Shown: positions 1 to 7,903 of the stretch, piece by piece | How positions within the stretch are numbered: position 1 is the stretch's first letter | Layout of the letters: every line of letters starts with the position of its first letter | Source of the DNA: Aliterella sp. RAGGC_92 | GTDB lineage: Bacteria; Cyanobacteriota; Cyanobacteriia; Cyanobacteriales; Chroococcidiopsidaceae | DNA length: 19,129 nucleotides | Assembly (NCBI GenBank): GCA_030826005.1 | Contig: JAPJOW010000063.1 | Span: 1-19,129, forward strand | Reading direction: 5' to 3' | Made by a program: the position numbers and the translations under genes | Notes under the pieces: generated by a model | Seen by the model: the letters and a program-made list of their open reading frames with translations, nothing else | The model's database searches: none | Told to the model about the DNA's origin: nothing

Positions 1-29
1 AGACACGCTACTTATCAGAACATTTGCAC

Positions 30-1868
30 TTACAACGAGCTTTGATATTGTTGTAGTAGTTGGGGGAGGTAATCGTAGCCATCTACGCCAATTACTGGAA
101 TTATTTGCGCCTTGCATTGCTTGAGCAAGTTTTGAAAAGCCACATCGCCAATTTGTCCTTGCAAAATCGTTAATAATCCCGCAGCTTGTCGCCATTGCAC
201 CGAGCCAATTTGCTCTAATAAATACATTCCCAAACTTCCCGCCGTCATTGTCATTTCTAGATTTTGGTTGCTGTAATAAGCAGACGCTAAAGAAGCAAAG
301 TTTTGTCCTTGGAGATACAAATCGCCAGAAACGCGCGCAGATTGTAAAGCAATTTCTAAATAAGGAATAGCGCTTTGAGGTTGGGAAAGAACTAAGTATG
401 CTACCCCCAAACTACTACAACATAAAGCCTGACTTTGTAAGTCGCCCAAGCGTTGGGACAACTCCAATCCTTGTTGCAGGTATTGAATGGCGCTTTCGTA
501 TACTTCTAACTCGCTTTGTAGTTGCTGTCCTTGAAATACTTGGCTGTAACCTAGATTTGCTAAAGCATTAGCTTCTCCCAAACGCTCCCCTGACTGACGA
601 GCCAAAATTAACGCCCGTTGGCTGTAGTTGATAGCGCTTTCATAGTCTTTTTGGGTAACGCAGGCGCGACTGAGATGATTGAGATTAGCAATTTGACACG
701 GAATGTCACCTTTAGTTTGAGCAATTTCTAATGCTTGCTGGGCGAAAGCTTTGCCACTTTCTAGTTGACCTAATGCTTGGAGAGAATAGCCGAGTAAAGT
801 TAAAATTCGCGCCTTTTCTTGCGTACCTTCAACTTCTTTTCGCAGAGGTTCGTCAAAATAGCTTAAAGTAGAACGCAAGCGATCGCCGCTAAATAATGCA
901 AATATCCCGCCGTAGAGGGGAAAATCTTTTGTTTGGGCAAAGGTGCGAAGAATTTGTAAGGTAATTTGAAAACAACTATCTGTCAAGTTAAAAGTACTTA
1001 GCGATTGTCTCAAACCATTAGCTAATTGCGACCAAATAGCCGCAAAAGTCAAAAAGGTAGAAGTAGATAAATTAGCCCCAGCTTTGGCATCGTAAGCTTG
1101 TTTGTTAAACCAAGCAACTAAACCTTGTTGCAAGCATTGCATTGTTACAGTAAGTTCTACCCAATCGCTCAAGCCAATTTCTTGTTGCTTGCACCAATCG
1201 TCAATTGACTGCTGCAAAGCCAAAGTTTGAAAAAGCGATCGCATTAAGGGGTTACTTACTTGTTTTGCCCAAACGTTCCAAGGGCTTCTTTGTCCCGGTA
1301 CGCCTACAAAACCCAATGGTTCGGGGTTGTCGTACATCCAGCTAATTAAGTGTTCTTGGAGCTTTTGCCAAGTGGCTATTCCCGCTAGTAAACCTTCCGC
1401 AAGTGGGGTAAATTCTTCGGTGTCTGTTTTTTGCAGAAGTACGGCTAGTTGCTGGATTTGGCTTAAAGTTAAAGCTGGGTTGCGGTTGGGATCTATTTCT
1501 TTAATTAATGCAACTAGGCGATCGCTTTGTGGGGCAGCAATTATTGTTTCTAGGGCGGTATTTAGGGTGTTAGAAACTGCTAAATCCTTCTGCACGCGCT
1601 CCCACTCGCCTTGGATAGTTTTGAGGGCGCGGAGGCTACGCATAGCTTTGGCTTGCTTTAGTTCGTCGGTTTGGCTGCTTTGCTGCTGTTCGGTTGCTTG
1701 AATTTGCTGGGACAAGCAGCGCTCGAATAGTTCGCCCGTACCTATTTCTACTTCTTGGCGGAGCAGTTGATAGACTTGCTGTTTGGAGCTTATTTGACCT
1801 TTTAAAGTAGTTTGGACAATGCGCTCGATTAACGAATTATAGCGATCGCGCATAATAGAATCCGACAT
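30..1868 (-). CDS. TPR-repeat protein, cytoplasmic, unknown role
   Basis: The 612-aa product has no signal peptide or membrane segment. Residues 1-330 are helix-rich and match no domain I recognise; this half contains a Gln-rich stretch (about 54-66) and a Trp-rich middle (about 167-255). Residues 351-560 form about five TPR-like helical pairs, each with the usual pattern of a Gly-Tyr or Ala-Tyr position followed by a repeated A-L-x-x-A/S motif, for example around 356-387, 394-425, 433-470, 482-512 and 522-550. Such arrays mediate protein-protein contacts, so a scaffold or adaptor role is inferred. It is the last gene of a likely minus-strand operon: the 36-aa membrane protein ends only 31 nt upstream. 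The ATG at 1866-1868 is followed by an in-frame Met at codon 6, so a slightly shorter product is possible. No enzymatic motif is visible, and the specific function is unknown. Confidence 0.85.
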   Translation of the reverse strand: MSDSIMRDRYNSLIERIVQTTLKGQISSKQQVYQLLRQEVEIGTGELFERCLSQQIQATEQQQSSQTDELKQAKAMRSLRALKTIQGEWERVQKDLAVSNTLNTALETIIAAPQSDRLVALIKEIDPNRNPALTLSQIQQLAVLLQKTDTEEFTPLAEGLLAGIATWQKLQEHLISWMYDNPEPLGFVGVPGQRSPWNVWAKQVSNPLMRSLFQTLALQQSIDDWCKQQEIGLSDWVELTVTMQCLQQGLVAWFNKQAYDAKAGANLSTSTFLTFAAIWSQLANGLRQSLSTFNLTDSCFQITLQILRTFAQTKDFPLYGGIFALFSGDRLRSTLSYFDEPLRKEVEGTQEKARILTLLGYSLQALGQLESGKAFAQQALEIAQTKGDIPCQIANLNHLSRACVTQKDYESAINYSQRALILARQSGERLGEANALANLGYSQVFQGQQLQSELEVYESAIQYLQQGLELSQRLGDLQSQALCCSSLGVAYLVLSQPQSAIPYLEIALQSARVSGDLYLQGQNFASLASAYYSNQNLEMTMTAGSLGMYLLEQIGSVQWRQAAGLLTILQGQIGDVAFQNLLKQCKAQIIPVIGVDGYDYLPQLLQQYQSSL

Positions 1869-1899
1869 AATATTAATACCTAATTACTATCACTGCCCT

Positions 1900-2010
1900 T
1901 TATTGCGAGAAAAACCCAGTTAGCAGCAATGGCAAAAGCAACAGGGCGCAAATAATTGTAAATATTGTTCCTGGCTCGATTTCAATAGTATTTTTCTTAG
2001 GTTCGGGCAT
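1900..2010 (-). CDS. 36-aa single-helix membrane miniprotein
   Basis: The frame encodes 36 residues beginning MPEPKKNTIEIEPG. A charged N-terminus with a Lys-Lys pair is followed by one strongly hydrophobic segment (about residues 14-34, rich in Ile and Leu) and a short FFSQ tail. The ATG is preceded by AGAGGT five nt upstream, a convincing ribosome binding site. It lies 24 nt downstream of the other miniprotein and 31 nt upstream of the TPR gene, all on the same strand, so the three are probably co-transcribed. Size and topology resemble the small accessory subunits of cyanobacterial thylakoid complexes (photosystem, cytochrome b6f, NDH-1), but I could not match it to any PsbX, PsbM, PetN, PetG, PsaM or similar sequence I know. 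It is therefore left unnamed; membrane localisation is inferred from hydrophobicity only. Confidence 0.6.
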   Translation of the reverse strand: MPEPKKNTIEIEPGTIFTIICALLLLPLLLTGFFSQ

Positions 2011-2034
2011 TGTTGACCTCTAGAAATTTAATTA

Positions 2035-2142
2035 CTATTTTTTCCAGGGTAACTTAGTACCCATTTCTGTAGCGGCGGAAAATAGCAGATAACCAACCAG
2101 TAGCCCCGCACCGCCCAGAAAAGCCAATAAATCGTTATCCAT
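2035..2142 (-). CDS. 35-aa single-helix membrane miniprotein
   Basis: The frame encodes 35 residues beginning MDNDLLAFLGG. One hydrophobic helix (about residues 5-23) carries a cluster of small residues (GGAG, then G17) of the kind that allows close helix packing. A basic tail ending LPWKK follows, so the C-terminus probably faces the cytoplasm. Upstream of the ATG lies GGACGGGA, a purine-rich segment that could serve as a Shine-Dalgarno site. It is the first gene of the minus-strand set with the 36-aa miniprotein and the 612-aa TPR protein, and it diverges from the glycosyltransferase across about 60 nt. I do not recognise the family. A small subunit or assembly factor of a membrane complex is a reasonable guess but unproven. 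Confidence 0.55.
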   Translation of the reverse strand: MDNDLLAFLGGAGLLVGYLLFSAATEMGTKLPWKK

Positions 2143-2204
2143 ATAATCTATCCCGTCCTACACAAGCTAATATTAACGCCTAGAGAGTGGAGAAAATAAG
2201 GCTA

Positions 2205-3200
2205 ATGAGGACATTATACTTTTTAGTCCCTGGGACGGGTGCTAAATTTGCCTGTGGTGGCTTGTGGGCAGAGTTAAAAACTTTTAATCTTGCTAAACAA
2301 GTTTGTAACGCACAAGTTGTTACTTATCGTCAACGCGAACAAGGTACTTTATTTATTGATGAAGTTCTCCACCATCAAGATTTAGATCGGGCAATTTTTG
2401 TTATTAGCTGGGGCTTTGATATCGCTAAACTTGCCCGTAAATTGAAAAGTTACAATGTCATCTATCATGCTCACAGCACGGGTTATAAGTTTAATTTGCC
2501 TGCAAGTATGCCAATTATTACTGTTAGCCGCAATACAATGGGCTATTGGGGACAAAAATCGCCTAATTCTTTAATTTACTACTTGCCTAATCAAATTAGC
2601 GATGAATTTAGCAATCTCTCACTCCCGCGAGATATTGATGTTTTGGTGCAAAAACGCAAATCTTCTCAGTACCTAATGCAGCAATTAATACCTGCATTGC
2701 AAAAGCAATGTAATGTATTTGTTGTTGATTCCTATGTGGAAGATTTGGCAAAATTATTTAATCGCGCCAAAGTTTATCTCTACGATTCTGCCCAATACTG
2801 GGCATTGCAAGGAGTTAGCGAAGGTTTTGGCTTGCAACCATTAGAAGCAATGGCTTGCGGATGTCAGGTTTTTTCGAGTGTTAATGGTGGTTTGTCGGAT
2901 TATTTAGATCCGGGTTTTAATTGCTTTAAAATTGCTGGGTACTCCCAATCCTACGATGTTCAACGTATATTGAAAGTAGTAAATAGCCCTTTAAACTTTA
3001 ATTTGCCCGAACATATTTTAAGCGAGTATCGAGTAAATAATATTACCGAACGACTGCGAATAATTTTGCAAGATATCAATACTTTTTTTGATGGCAAAAA
3101 CCACTATAGTGCGGACATTAAAAGCTTGACAAAAATGAAAATCGCTAAGTTGTTTGCTCAAAGTACGCTCTCCAAGCTGAAAAAAAAATTAGTTAAATAA
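2205..3200 (+). CDS. Glycosyltransferase, GT4-like (GT-B fold)
   Basis: The 331-aa product is predicted to transfer a sugar from a nucleotide-activated donor to an acceptor in glycan or polysaccharide synthesis. The diagnostic feature is the C-terminal donor-site motif at about residues 206-220, EGFGLQPLEAMACGC, which holds the E-x7-E pair (E206, E214) typical of GT4 and related retaining enzymes, followed by a small-residue SSVNGG segment. The N-terminus has a Gly-rich loop (VPGTGAKFACGG, 8-19), consistent with the first Rossmann domain. I chose the ATG at 2205, which has AAGG just upstream and begins MRTLYFLVPG; an in-frame GTG at 2187 would add six residues. The C-terminus is Lys-rich (LSKLKKKLVK), which may favour membrane association. 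corA follows after 11 nt on the same strand and is probably co-transcribed. Donor and acceptor cannot be told from sequence. Confidence 0.85.
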   Translation: MRTLYFLVPGTGAKFACGGLWAELKTFNLAKQVCNAQVVTYRQREQGTLFIDEVLHHQDLDRAIFVISWGFDIAKLARKLKSYNVIYHAHSTGYKFNLPASMPIITVSRNTMGYWGQKSPNSLIYYLPNQISDEFSNLSLPRDIDVLVQKRKSSQYLMQQLIPALQKQCNVFVVDSYVEDLAKLFNRAKVYLYDSAQYWALQGVSEGFGLQPLEAMACGCQVFSSVNGGLSDYLDPGFNCFKIAGYSQSYDVQRILKVVNSPLNFNLPEHILSEYRVNNITERLRIILQDINTFFDGKNHYSADIKSLTKMKIAKLFAQSTLSKLKKKLVK

Positions 3201-3211
3201 ATATCGGTACT

Positions 3212-4426
3212 ATGACAACAAAAATTCGCTCCCGTCTCTCTAAAACCCTTAAAAAAGATCGCAAAGATTACTTTCACGAGCAACCAGGTAGTCTACCTGG
3301 AACTTTAAATATTGCTGCCGATGCAACGTTACCAGAAATTGAATTAATCGATTATAAAGATACAGATTACGTTCATCAGCCTATAGCCACACCGGAAGAT
3401 TTGATTCCGTACCTTGATAGTATGTCTGTTTCTTGGGTTGATGTCCAAGGTTTGGGTAGTGAAGATATTTTACAAAGGATTGGGAAAATATTTTCCCTGC
3501 ATCCACTGGTTTTGGAAGATATTGTTAACGTCCCTCAACGCCCAAAAGTAGAAGATTACGAAGATCAGTTAGTAATTATTACTCAAATGGTACTGCCTCT
3601 AACCAATCAGACTGGTTTTCATAGAGAACAAGTAAGTTTTGTCCTGGGAAAACATTATTTACTTACTGTACAAGAAGAAGCTCAGTACGATTGTTTCAAT
3701 CAAGTGCGATCGCGCATTTGTAATAATAAAGGTCTACTCCGCAAGCACGGGGCTGATTATTTGGCTTATACGCTCATTGATGCGATCGTTGATGGTTTTT
3801 TTCCGGTATTAGAAGATTATGGCGAATTAATCGAAGAATTAGAAGAAGAAGTTGTCGCAAACCCCACCCGGAAAACTTTAGAAAAAATCTATCGCGTCCG
3901 CCGGGAATTGCTATCATTGCGGCGGGCAATATGGCCCCAACGAGATGCTATTAATGCTTTAATTCGCGATGATAGCGAACTCATTAGCGAACACGTGCGC
4001 GTTTATCTGCGCGACTGTTACGACCATGCGGTTCAAGTTATGGATATGGTAGAAACCTACCGCGAGTTGACATCGGGCTTGATGGACGTGTATTTATCTG
4101 CTGTTGGCAATAGAATGAATGAAATTATGAAGTTGCTAACGGTGATTTCATCAATATTTATTCCCTTAACATTTATCGCCGGAATTTATGGCATGAACTT
4201 CAATACCGAAGCATCGCCTTGGAATATGCCAGAATTAAACTGGAAACTAGGTTATATTGGTTGTCTAGCCTTTATGGGCGCGATCGCTGGAGGTTTAGTA
4301 TACTTCTTCTGGCGGCGCGGCTGGTTTGAGAATTTTTCTACAATTCAAGACGATTACAACGCTGAAAATGCCACTCAGGAAATCGCGCGCGCTCAATCTC
4401 ACCGTTCTAGAAAAGCGCTGCGCTAA
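3212..4426 (+). CDS. corA: CorA-type magnesium/cobalt transport protein
   Basis: This 404-aa protein is a CorA-family divalent cation channel of the cytoplasmic membrane, which conducts Mg2+ and sometimes Co2+ as a homopentamer. The family signature YGMNF is present, with GMN at residues 327-329 at the end of the first transmembrane helix (about 306-326). A second helix follows at about 347-366, and then a basic, polar cytoplasmic tail. The large N-terminal region contains the expected cytosolic alpha/beta domain and the long stalk helix, including the acidic run EDYGELIEELEEEV at 201-214. The protein is longer than the classic enteric CorA (about 316 aa), mainly through N- and C-terminal extensions, as in many cyanobacterial members. 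The start is the ATG at 3212. The gene sits 11 nt after the glycosyltransferase, suggesting one transcript without implying a shared pathway. Confidence 0.95.
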   Translation: MTTKIRSRLSKTLKKDRKDYFHEQPGSLPGTLNIAADATLPEIELIDYKDTDYVHQPIATPEDLIPYLDSMSVSWVDVQGLGSEDILQRIGKIFSLHPLVLEDIVNVPQRPKVEDYEDQLVIITQMVLPLTNQTGFHREQVSFVLGKHYLLTVQEEAQYDCFNQVRSRICNNKGLLRKHGADYLAYTLIDAIVDGFFPVLEDYGELIEELEEEVVANPTRKTLEKIYRVRRELLSLRRAIWPQRDAINALIRDDSELISEHVRVYLRDCYDHAVQVMDMVETYRELTSGLMDVYLSAVGNRMNEIMKLLTVISSIFIPLTFIAGIYGMNFNTEASPWNMPELNWKLGYIGCLAFMGAIAGGLVYFFWRRGWFENFSTIQDDYNAENATQEIARAQSHRSRKALR

Positions 4427-4493
4427 GGATATAGATTTAATTACAAACCTAATTGAGCTTTAAAAGTGGGCGTTGCCTAAGTAAAGGATGAGA

Positions 4494-4517
4494 GACAAGG
4501 GGACAAGGAGACAAGGA
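4494..4517 (+). repeat. Short tandem repeat, 8-bp unit x3
   Basis: Three consecutive copies of GACAAGGR (GACAAGGG once, GACAAGGA twice) lie in the corA-hemH spacer and are followed by GATG. Short purine-rich tandem repeats of this kind are common in cyanobacterial intergenic DNA. No function is evident here. Confidence 0.6.
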
Positions 4518-4574
4518 GATGCAAAGAAAACATATCTAAATTTAGCAAGGATTAAACTTAAATAGTTCCTACTG

Positions 4575-4602
4575 TTGAATGTGATGATTTGAGAAATATA
4601 TT
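4575..4602 (+). promoter_or_regulatory. Possible hemH promoter
   Basis: A -35-like TTGAAT (4575-4580) is separated by 16 nt from TATATT (4597-4602), 38-47 nt upstream of the possible hemH starts. The match is moderate, and AT-rich spacers yield such matches by chance. Confidence 0.3.
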
Positions 4603-4648
4603 GTTAAAATTAGTAACGAAGCTGAAAAGTTAGGGCGTTGTGATTGTT

Positions 4649-5812
4649 ATGGGTCGTATAGGGGTATTGTTACTCAATCTTGGTGGGCCAGATCAACTAG
4701 AAGATGTGGGCCCTTTTCTATTCAACTTATTTGCTGACCCAGAGATTATTCGCCTCCCCTTTAAGTGGTTGCAAACCCCTCTAGCTTGGTTTATATCTAC
4801 TCGGCGCACTAATACATCTCAAGCTAATTATCGACAAATCGGCGGCGGTTCTCCCCTACGCCGGATTACAGAAGAACAAGCGGCGGCGCTCAAGCAAAGA
4901 CTGACGGAGTTGGGTCACGAAGCTTTTACCTATGTAGGAATGCGGTATTGGCATCCTTTTACCGAAGAAGCGATCGCCAGGCTCAAACGCGATAAGCTCG
5001 ATAAATTAGTTATATTACCTCTTTATCCCCAATTTTCAATTAGCACCAGTGGTTCTAGCTTTCGTTTGTTAGAAAGAATTTGGCGAGAAGATCCAAAACT
5101 TGCCCAAGTTGACTACACTGTTATCCCTTCTTGGTACAAACAACCAAACTATCTTCAGGCGATGGCAGATTTAATTGCTGGGCAATTACAAAAGTTTCCC
5201 GACCCCGATAACGTGCATATATTTTTTAGCGCTCATGGCGTTCCGCGTAGCTATGTTGAAGAAGCGGGCGATCCTTACCAGCAAGAAATTGAAGAATGCA
5301 CTAGCTTGATTATGCAAACTCTAGGGCGACCTAATCCTCATACCTTAGCTTATCAAAGCCGAGTAGGCCCGGTAGAATGGCTGCAACCTTACACGGAAGA
5401 CGCAATTCAAGAACTAGGGGCAAAAGGTGTCAAGGATTTGGTTGTCGTCCCTATTAGCTTTGTCTCCGAACACATCGAGACGCTGCAAGAAATTGATATT
5501 GAGTACCGCGAGGTAGCAGAACAAGCCGGGATTCATAATTTCCGCCGCGTACCTGCTTTGAATACTCACCCCTTATTTATTCAAGCTTTAACAGATTTAG
5601 TTATAGAAGCGGTTAATAGTCCCGATCTAAAATTGTCTCAAGTTAAGCAAATCAAGAAAAACATGAAAATGTATCCTCAAGAGCGTTGGCAATGGGGAAT
5701 GACGACAACGGCGGAAGTATGGAACGGTCGAATCGCCATGCTGGGGTTTATTGCTTTGGTTTTGGAGTTAATAACAGGTCGCGGTTTGCTGCATTTTGTC
5801 GGCATATTGTAA
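4649..5812 (+). CDS. hemH: Ferrochelatase with C-terminal CAB/HLIP-like helix
   Basis: This enzyme inserts Fe2+ into protoporphyrin IX, the last step of protoheme synthesis, at the cytoplasmic or thylakoid membrane surface. The 387-aa product begins MGRIGVLLLNLGGPD, as the family does. It contains the active-site SAHG motif (H196), the FVSEH segment with E274, and the Pro/Tyr-rich LPLYPQFS region. Residues 1 to about 330 are the catalytic domain. After a linker, residues 354-387 form one membrane helix with the chlorophyll a/b-binding motif E-x2-NGR-x-AMLGF (E356, N359, R361), the fusion typical of cyanobacterial and plastid ferrochelatases. It links the enzyme to chlorophyll binding and dimerisation. 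I chose the ATG at 4649 by family comparison; a GTG at 4640 with AGGG four nt upstream would add three residues. The gene ends 6 nt from the convergent membrane-protein gene. Confidence 0.97.
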   Translation: MGRIGVLLLNLGGPDQLEDVGPFLFNLFADPEIIRLPFKWLQTPLAWFISTRRTNTSQANYRQIGGGSPLRRITEEQAAALKQRLTELGHEAFTYVGMRYWHPFTEEAIARLKRDKLDKLVILPLYPQFSISTSGSSFRLLERIWREDPKLAQVDYTVIPSWYKQPNYLQAMADLIAGQLQKFPDPDNVHIFFSAHGVPRSYVEEAGDPYQQEIEECTSLIMQTLGRPNPHTLAYQSRVGPVEWLQPYTEDAIQELGAKGVKDLVVVPISFVSEHIETLQEIDIEYREVAEQAGIHNFRRVPALNTHPLFIQALTDLVIEAVNSPDLKLSQVKQIKKNMKMYPQERWQWGMTTTAEVWNGRIAMLGFIALVLELITGRGLLHFVGIL

Positions 5813-5818
5813 AAAAAA

Positions 5819-6370
5819 TTAGCGATCGCGCGACTTTTGTTTTTGATACCATTTAAAAGAATTTTGGTAACTGCGAACTGCCCACCAAAACAGGCTCAAG
5901 GAGATAATTCCGCCTAGATGAGGCATTTTAACCGCCAAAACCGCTAATAAAATAGCTAAAATATCTTGAGCGAAAATAAACTTGAGCGGTAAACTCGGCT
6001 GCCGATAAAACCAAGCTAATTGAACGATTTGGAGCAAAAAAGCGAATAAACCGCCTATTAGAGCCATTATCCAAATCGGTACAGCGATCGCGTTATAGTT
6101 TACCGTTGAAGCGATCGCCCCCGCAATTGGACTACTTACTAGCATGATAATTTGCAGCAAGCGTTGACCGAGTAGTTGTTTAGAAACTAATAGTTCTAGC
6201 AAAGACCAACTGCAAAGTATCGCTAACCTAATTAGTGGCTCAATAGCTGATAAGAGGGGAATATCAGACCACAAACCCTCACCTCGTAATAGTTCAAGAC
6301 TTAATAGAGGTAAGGCAATTCTAATTCCCACCGCCGCCGAAGCGGAAAGCGCCGCTAGAACTTCAATCAT
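5819..6370 (-). CDS. DUF4126-like integral membrane protein
   Basis: The 183-aa protein is almost entirely hydrophobic, with about four to five transmembrane helices (roughly 4-24, 44-62, 70-90, 96-120 and 132-165) and a basic cytoplasmic tail (KWYQKQKSRDR). The N-terminus MIEVLAALSASAAVGIRIALPLL, a small-residue-rich first helix, and the later ALIGG and QLAWFY segments resemble cyanobacterial proteins of the DUF4126 family. This assignment rests on remembered similarity rather than a search. No catalytic motif is seen, and the family has no established function. It follows purB on the same strand after 76 nt and converges with hemH, leaving only 6 nt between stop codons. A read-through transcript from purB is possible; I see no strong terminator between them. 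Confidence 0.75.
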   Translation of the reverse strand: MIEVLAALSASAAVGIRIALPLLSLELLRGEGLWSDIPLLSAIEPLIRLAILCSWSLLELLVSKQLLGQRLLQIIMLVSSPIAGAIASTVNYNAIAVPIWIMALIGGLFAFLLQIVQLAWFYRQPSLPLKFIFAQDILAILLAVLAVKMPHLGGIISLSLFWWAVRSYQNSFKWYQKQKSRDR

Positions 6371-6446
6371 AGGAAAAGCGCTCGCCGTCTCAATTTATTG
6401 TTGCCTACTCGGACAATAATTTCAGCTTACAGTTTCCTGTCTCAGT

Positions 6447-7742
6447 CTAGATGTCCAATCTTTGATAAATTTCGTCTAAATGTTTGAGATGATGACTGGG
6501 ATTAAAGCAATCTTTAATTTCTGCGGTAGATAACACCTCTGTTACGCGGGGTTCTTTACTAATTAAGTCTTGAAAGTTGCCTTGCGGTTGATTCCAAGCT
6601 TGATGAGCGCAAGACTGTACTACGGTATAAGCGTCTTCTCGACTCATACCTTTATCTACTAAAGTTAGCAATACTCGTTGACTGAACACGACACCGCCAT
6701 AACAATTCATATTGCGTTCCATGTTCTGAGGATAGACCAACAAATTTTTAATTAAGTCGGTAGCTTCACTTATCATGAAATGCGTCAAAATGCAAGTGTC
6801 GGGAAAAATAACTCGTTCGACAGCGCTATGAGAAATATCTCGCTCGTGCCAAAGAGCAACATTTTCTAAAGCTGCAACAGCATTACCGCGTAAAATTCGT
6901 GCCATTCCCGTCAAGCGCTCGGAACGAATGGGGTTGCGTTTGTGAGGCATTGCTGACGAGCCTTTTTGACCTTTGGCAAAAAATTCTTCAACTTCTAAAA
7001 CATCGGTTCTTTGCAAGTTGCGAATTTCTACAGCAAATCGTTCTAGAGACGAGCCGAGTAATGCTAATTGTTGCACGTAGTTTGCATGGCGATCGCGGGA
7101 AATTACTTGAGTAGAAGCGGTATCTGGCTGCAATCCCAACTTTTCACAAGCTATTGCTTCGATTTTTGGTTCGACATTAGCATAAGTTCCCACAGCCCCA
7201 GAAATTTTACCTACAGCAATTTGTTGGCGTAAATCGCGCAAGCGCTCTTGACTCCGCAATACTTCGGCTAACCAGCCAGCTAATTTAAACCCGAAAGTAA
7301 TTGGCTCGGCGTGAATCCCGTGCGATCTGCCAATCATGATTGTATAGCGATGCTGCGAGGCTTGATTTCTAATAGCAACAATTAATTCCTCTAGACTTGC
7401 CAGTATTAAGTCTAAACTAGCCACTAATTGCAGTGCTAAAGCCGTATCTAAAACATCAGAACTCGTCAACCCTAGATGTATATAACGTCCCGCATCGCCC
7501 ACATATTCGTTGACATTAGTTAAAAAGGCAATCATATCGTGGCGGACTTCGGTTTCAATTTCTAAGACTCGCTTGGGGTCAAAATTTGCCTTTTCCTTAA
7601 TTTCTGCTACAGCTTCGGTAGGAATATAACCTAATTGGGCTTGAGCCTCACAAACCGCTATTTCTACTTGCAGCCAAGTTTTAAGTTTATAATTTTCTGT
7701 CCACAGTTCGCCCATTTGGGGCAAAGTATATCGCTCAATCAC
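6447..7742 (-). CDS. purB: Adenylosuccinate lyase
   Basis: This enzyme catalyses two beta-elimination steps in purine synthesis: SAICAR to AICAR plus fumarate, and adenylosuccinate to AMP plus fumarate. It acts as a cytosolic homotetramer. The fumarate-lyase superfamily signature GSSAMPHKRNP is at residues 261-271, in the flexible loop with the catalytic serine. GRSHGIHA (138-145) carries the catalytic histidine H141, and TSSDVLDT lies at 93-100. I place the start at the GTG at 7740-7742, giving MIERYTLPQMG and 431 aa, the usual length of this family. An upstream in-frame ATG at 7769 would add nine residues (MTVVFCGGR) with no visible ribosome binding site, whereas GGCGGAC precedes the GTG. 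The gene appears to be its own transcription unit followed by the DUF4126-like gene. Confidence 0.96.
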   Translation of the reverse strand: MIERYTLPQMGELWTENYKLKTWLQVEIAVCEAQAQLGYIPTEAVAEIKEKANFDPKRVLEIETEVRHDMIAFLTNVNEYVGDAGRYIHLGLTSSDVLDTALALQLVASLDLILASLEELIVAIRNQASQHRYTIMIGRSHGIHAEPITFGFKLAGWLAEVLRSQERLRDLRQQIAVGKISGAVGTYANVEPKIEAIACEKLGLQPDTASTQVISRDRHANYVQQLALLGSSLERFAVEIRNLQRTDVLEVEEFFAKGQKGSSAMPHKRNPIRSERLTGMARILRGNAVAALENVALWHERDISHSAVERVIFPDTCILTHFMISEATDLIKNLLVYPQNMERNMNCYGGVVFSQRVLLTLVDKGMSREDAYTVVQSCAHQAWNQPQGNFQDLISKEPRVTEVLSTAEIKDCFNPSHHLKHLDEIYQRLDI

Positions 7743-7903
7743 TCGTCCGCCACAGAATACAACTGTCATATTTTACAGCGATTAGTTGGGCTTGATGTAT
7801 TTGCAAGTAAAATCAAGTGCGATCGCGCGTAATGGATCTGCTACCGCTCTAATCGTTATGCTGATAGTTGAGTATTCAAACGAACCAAACAAAGACATTT
7901 AAA

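Noticed and set aside
1327..1701. Plus-strand frame opposite the N-terminal half of the TPR gene
   Set aside because: Antisense shadow; Ser/Cys/Arg-rich composition and no start context.
6395..6419. Inverted repeat TTATTGT-N11-ACAATAA between purB and the DUF4126-like gene
   Set aside because: It is AT-only apart from one GC pair and has no T-run, so it is not a convincing terminator or operator.
7795..7902. Plus-strand 35-codon frame starting MYLQVKSSAIARNG in the purB-permease spacer
   Set aside because: It lacks a good ribosome binding site, contains HIP1-derived residues (SAIAR) typical of shadow frames, and has no clear hydrophobic or domain pattern.
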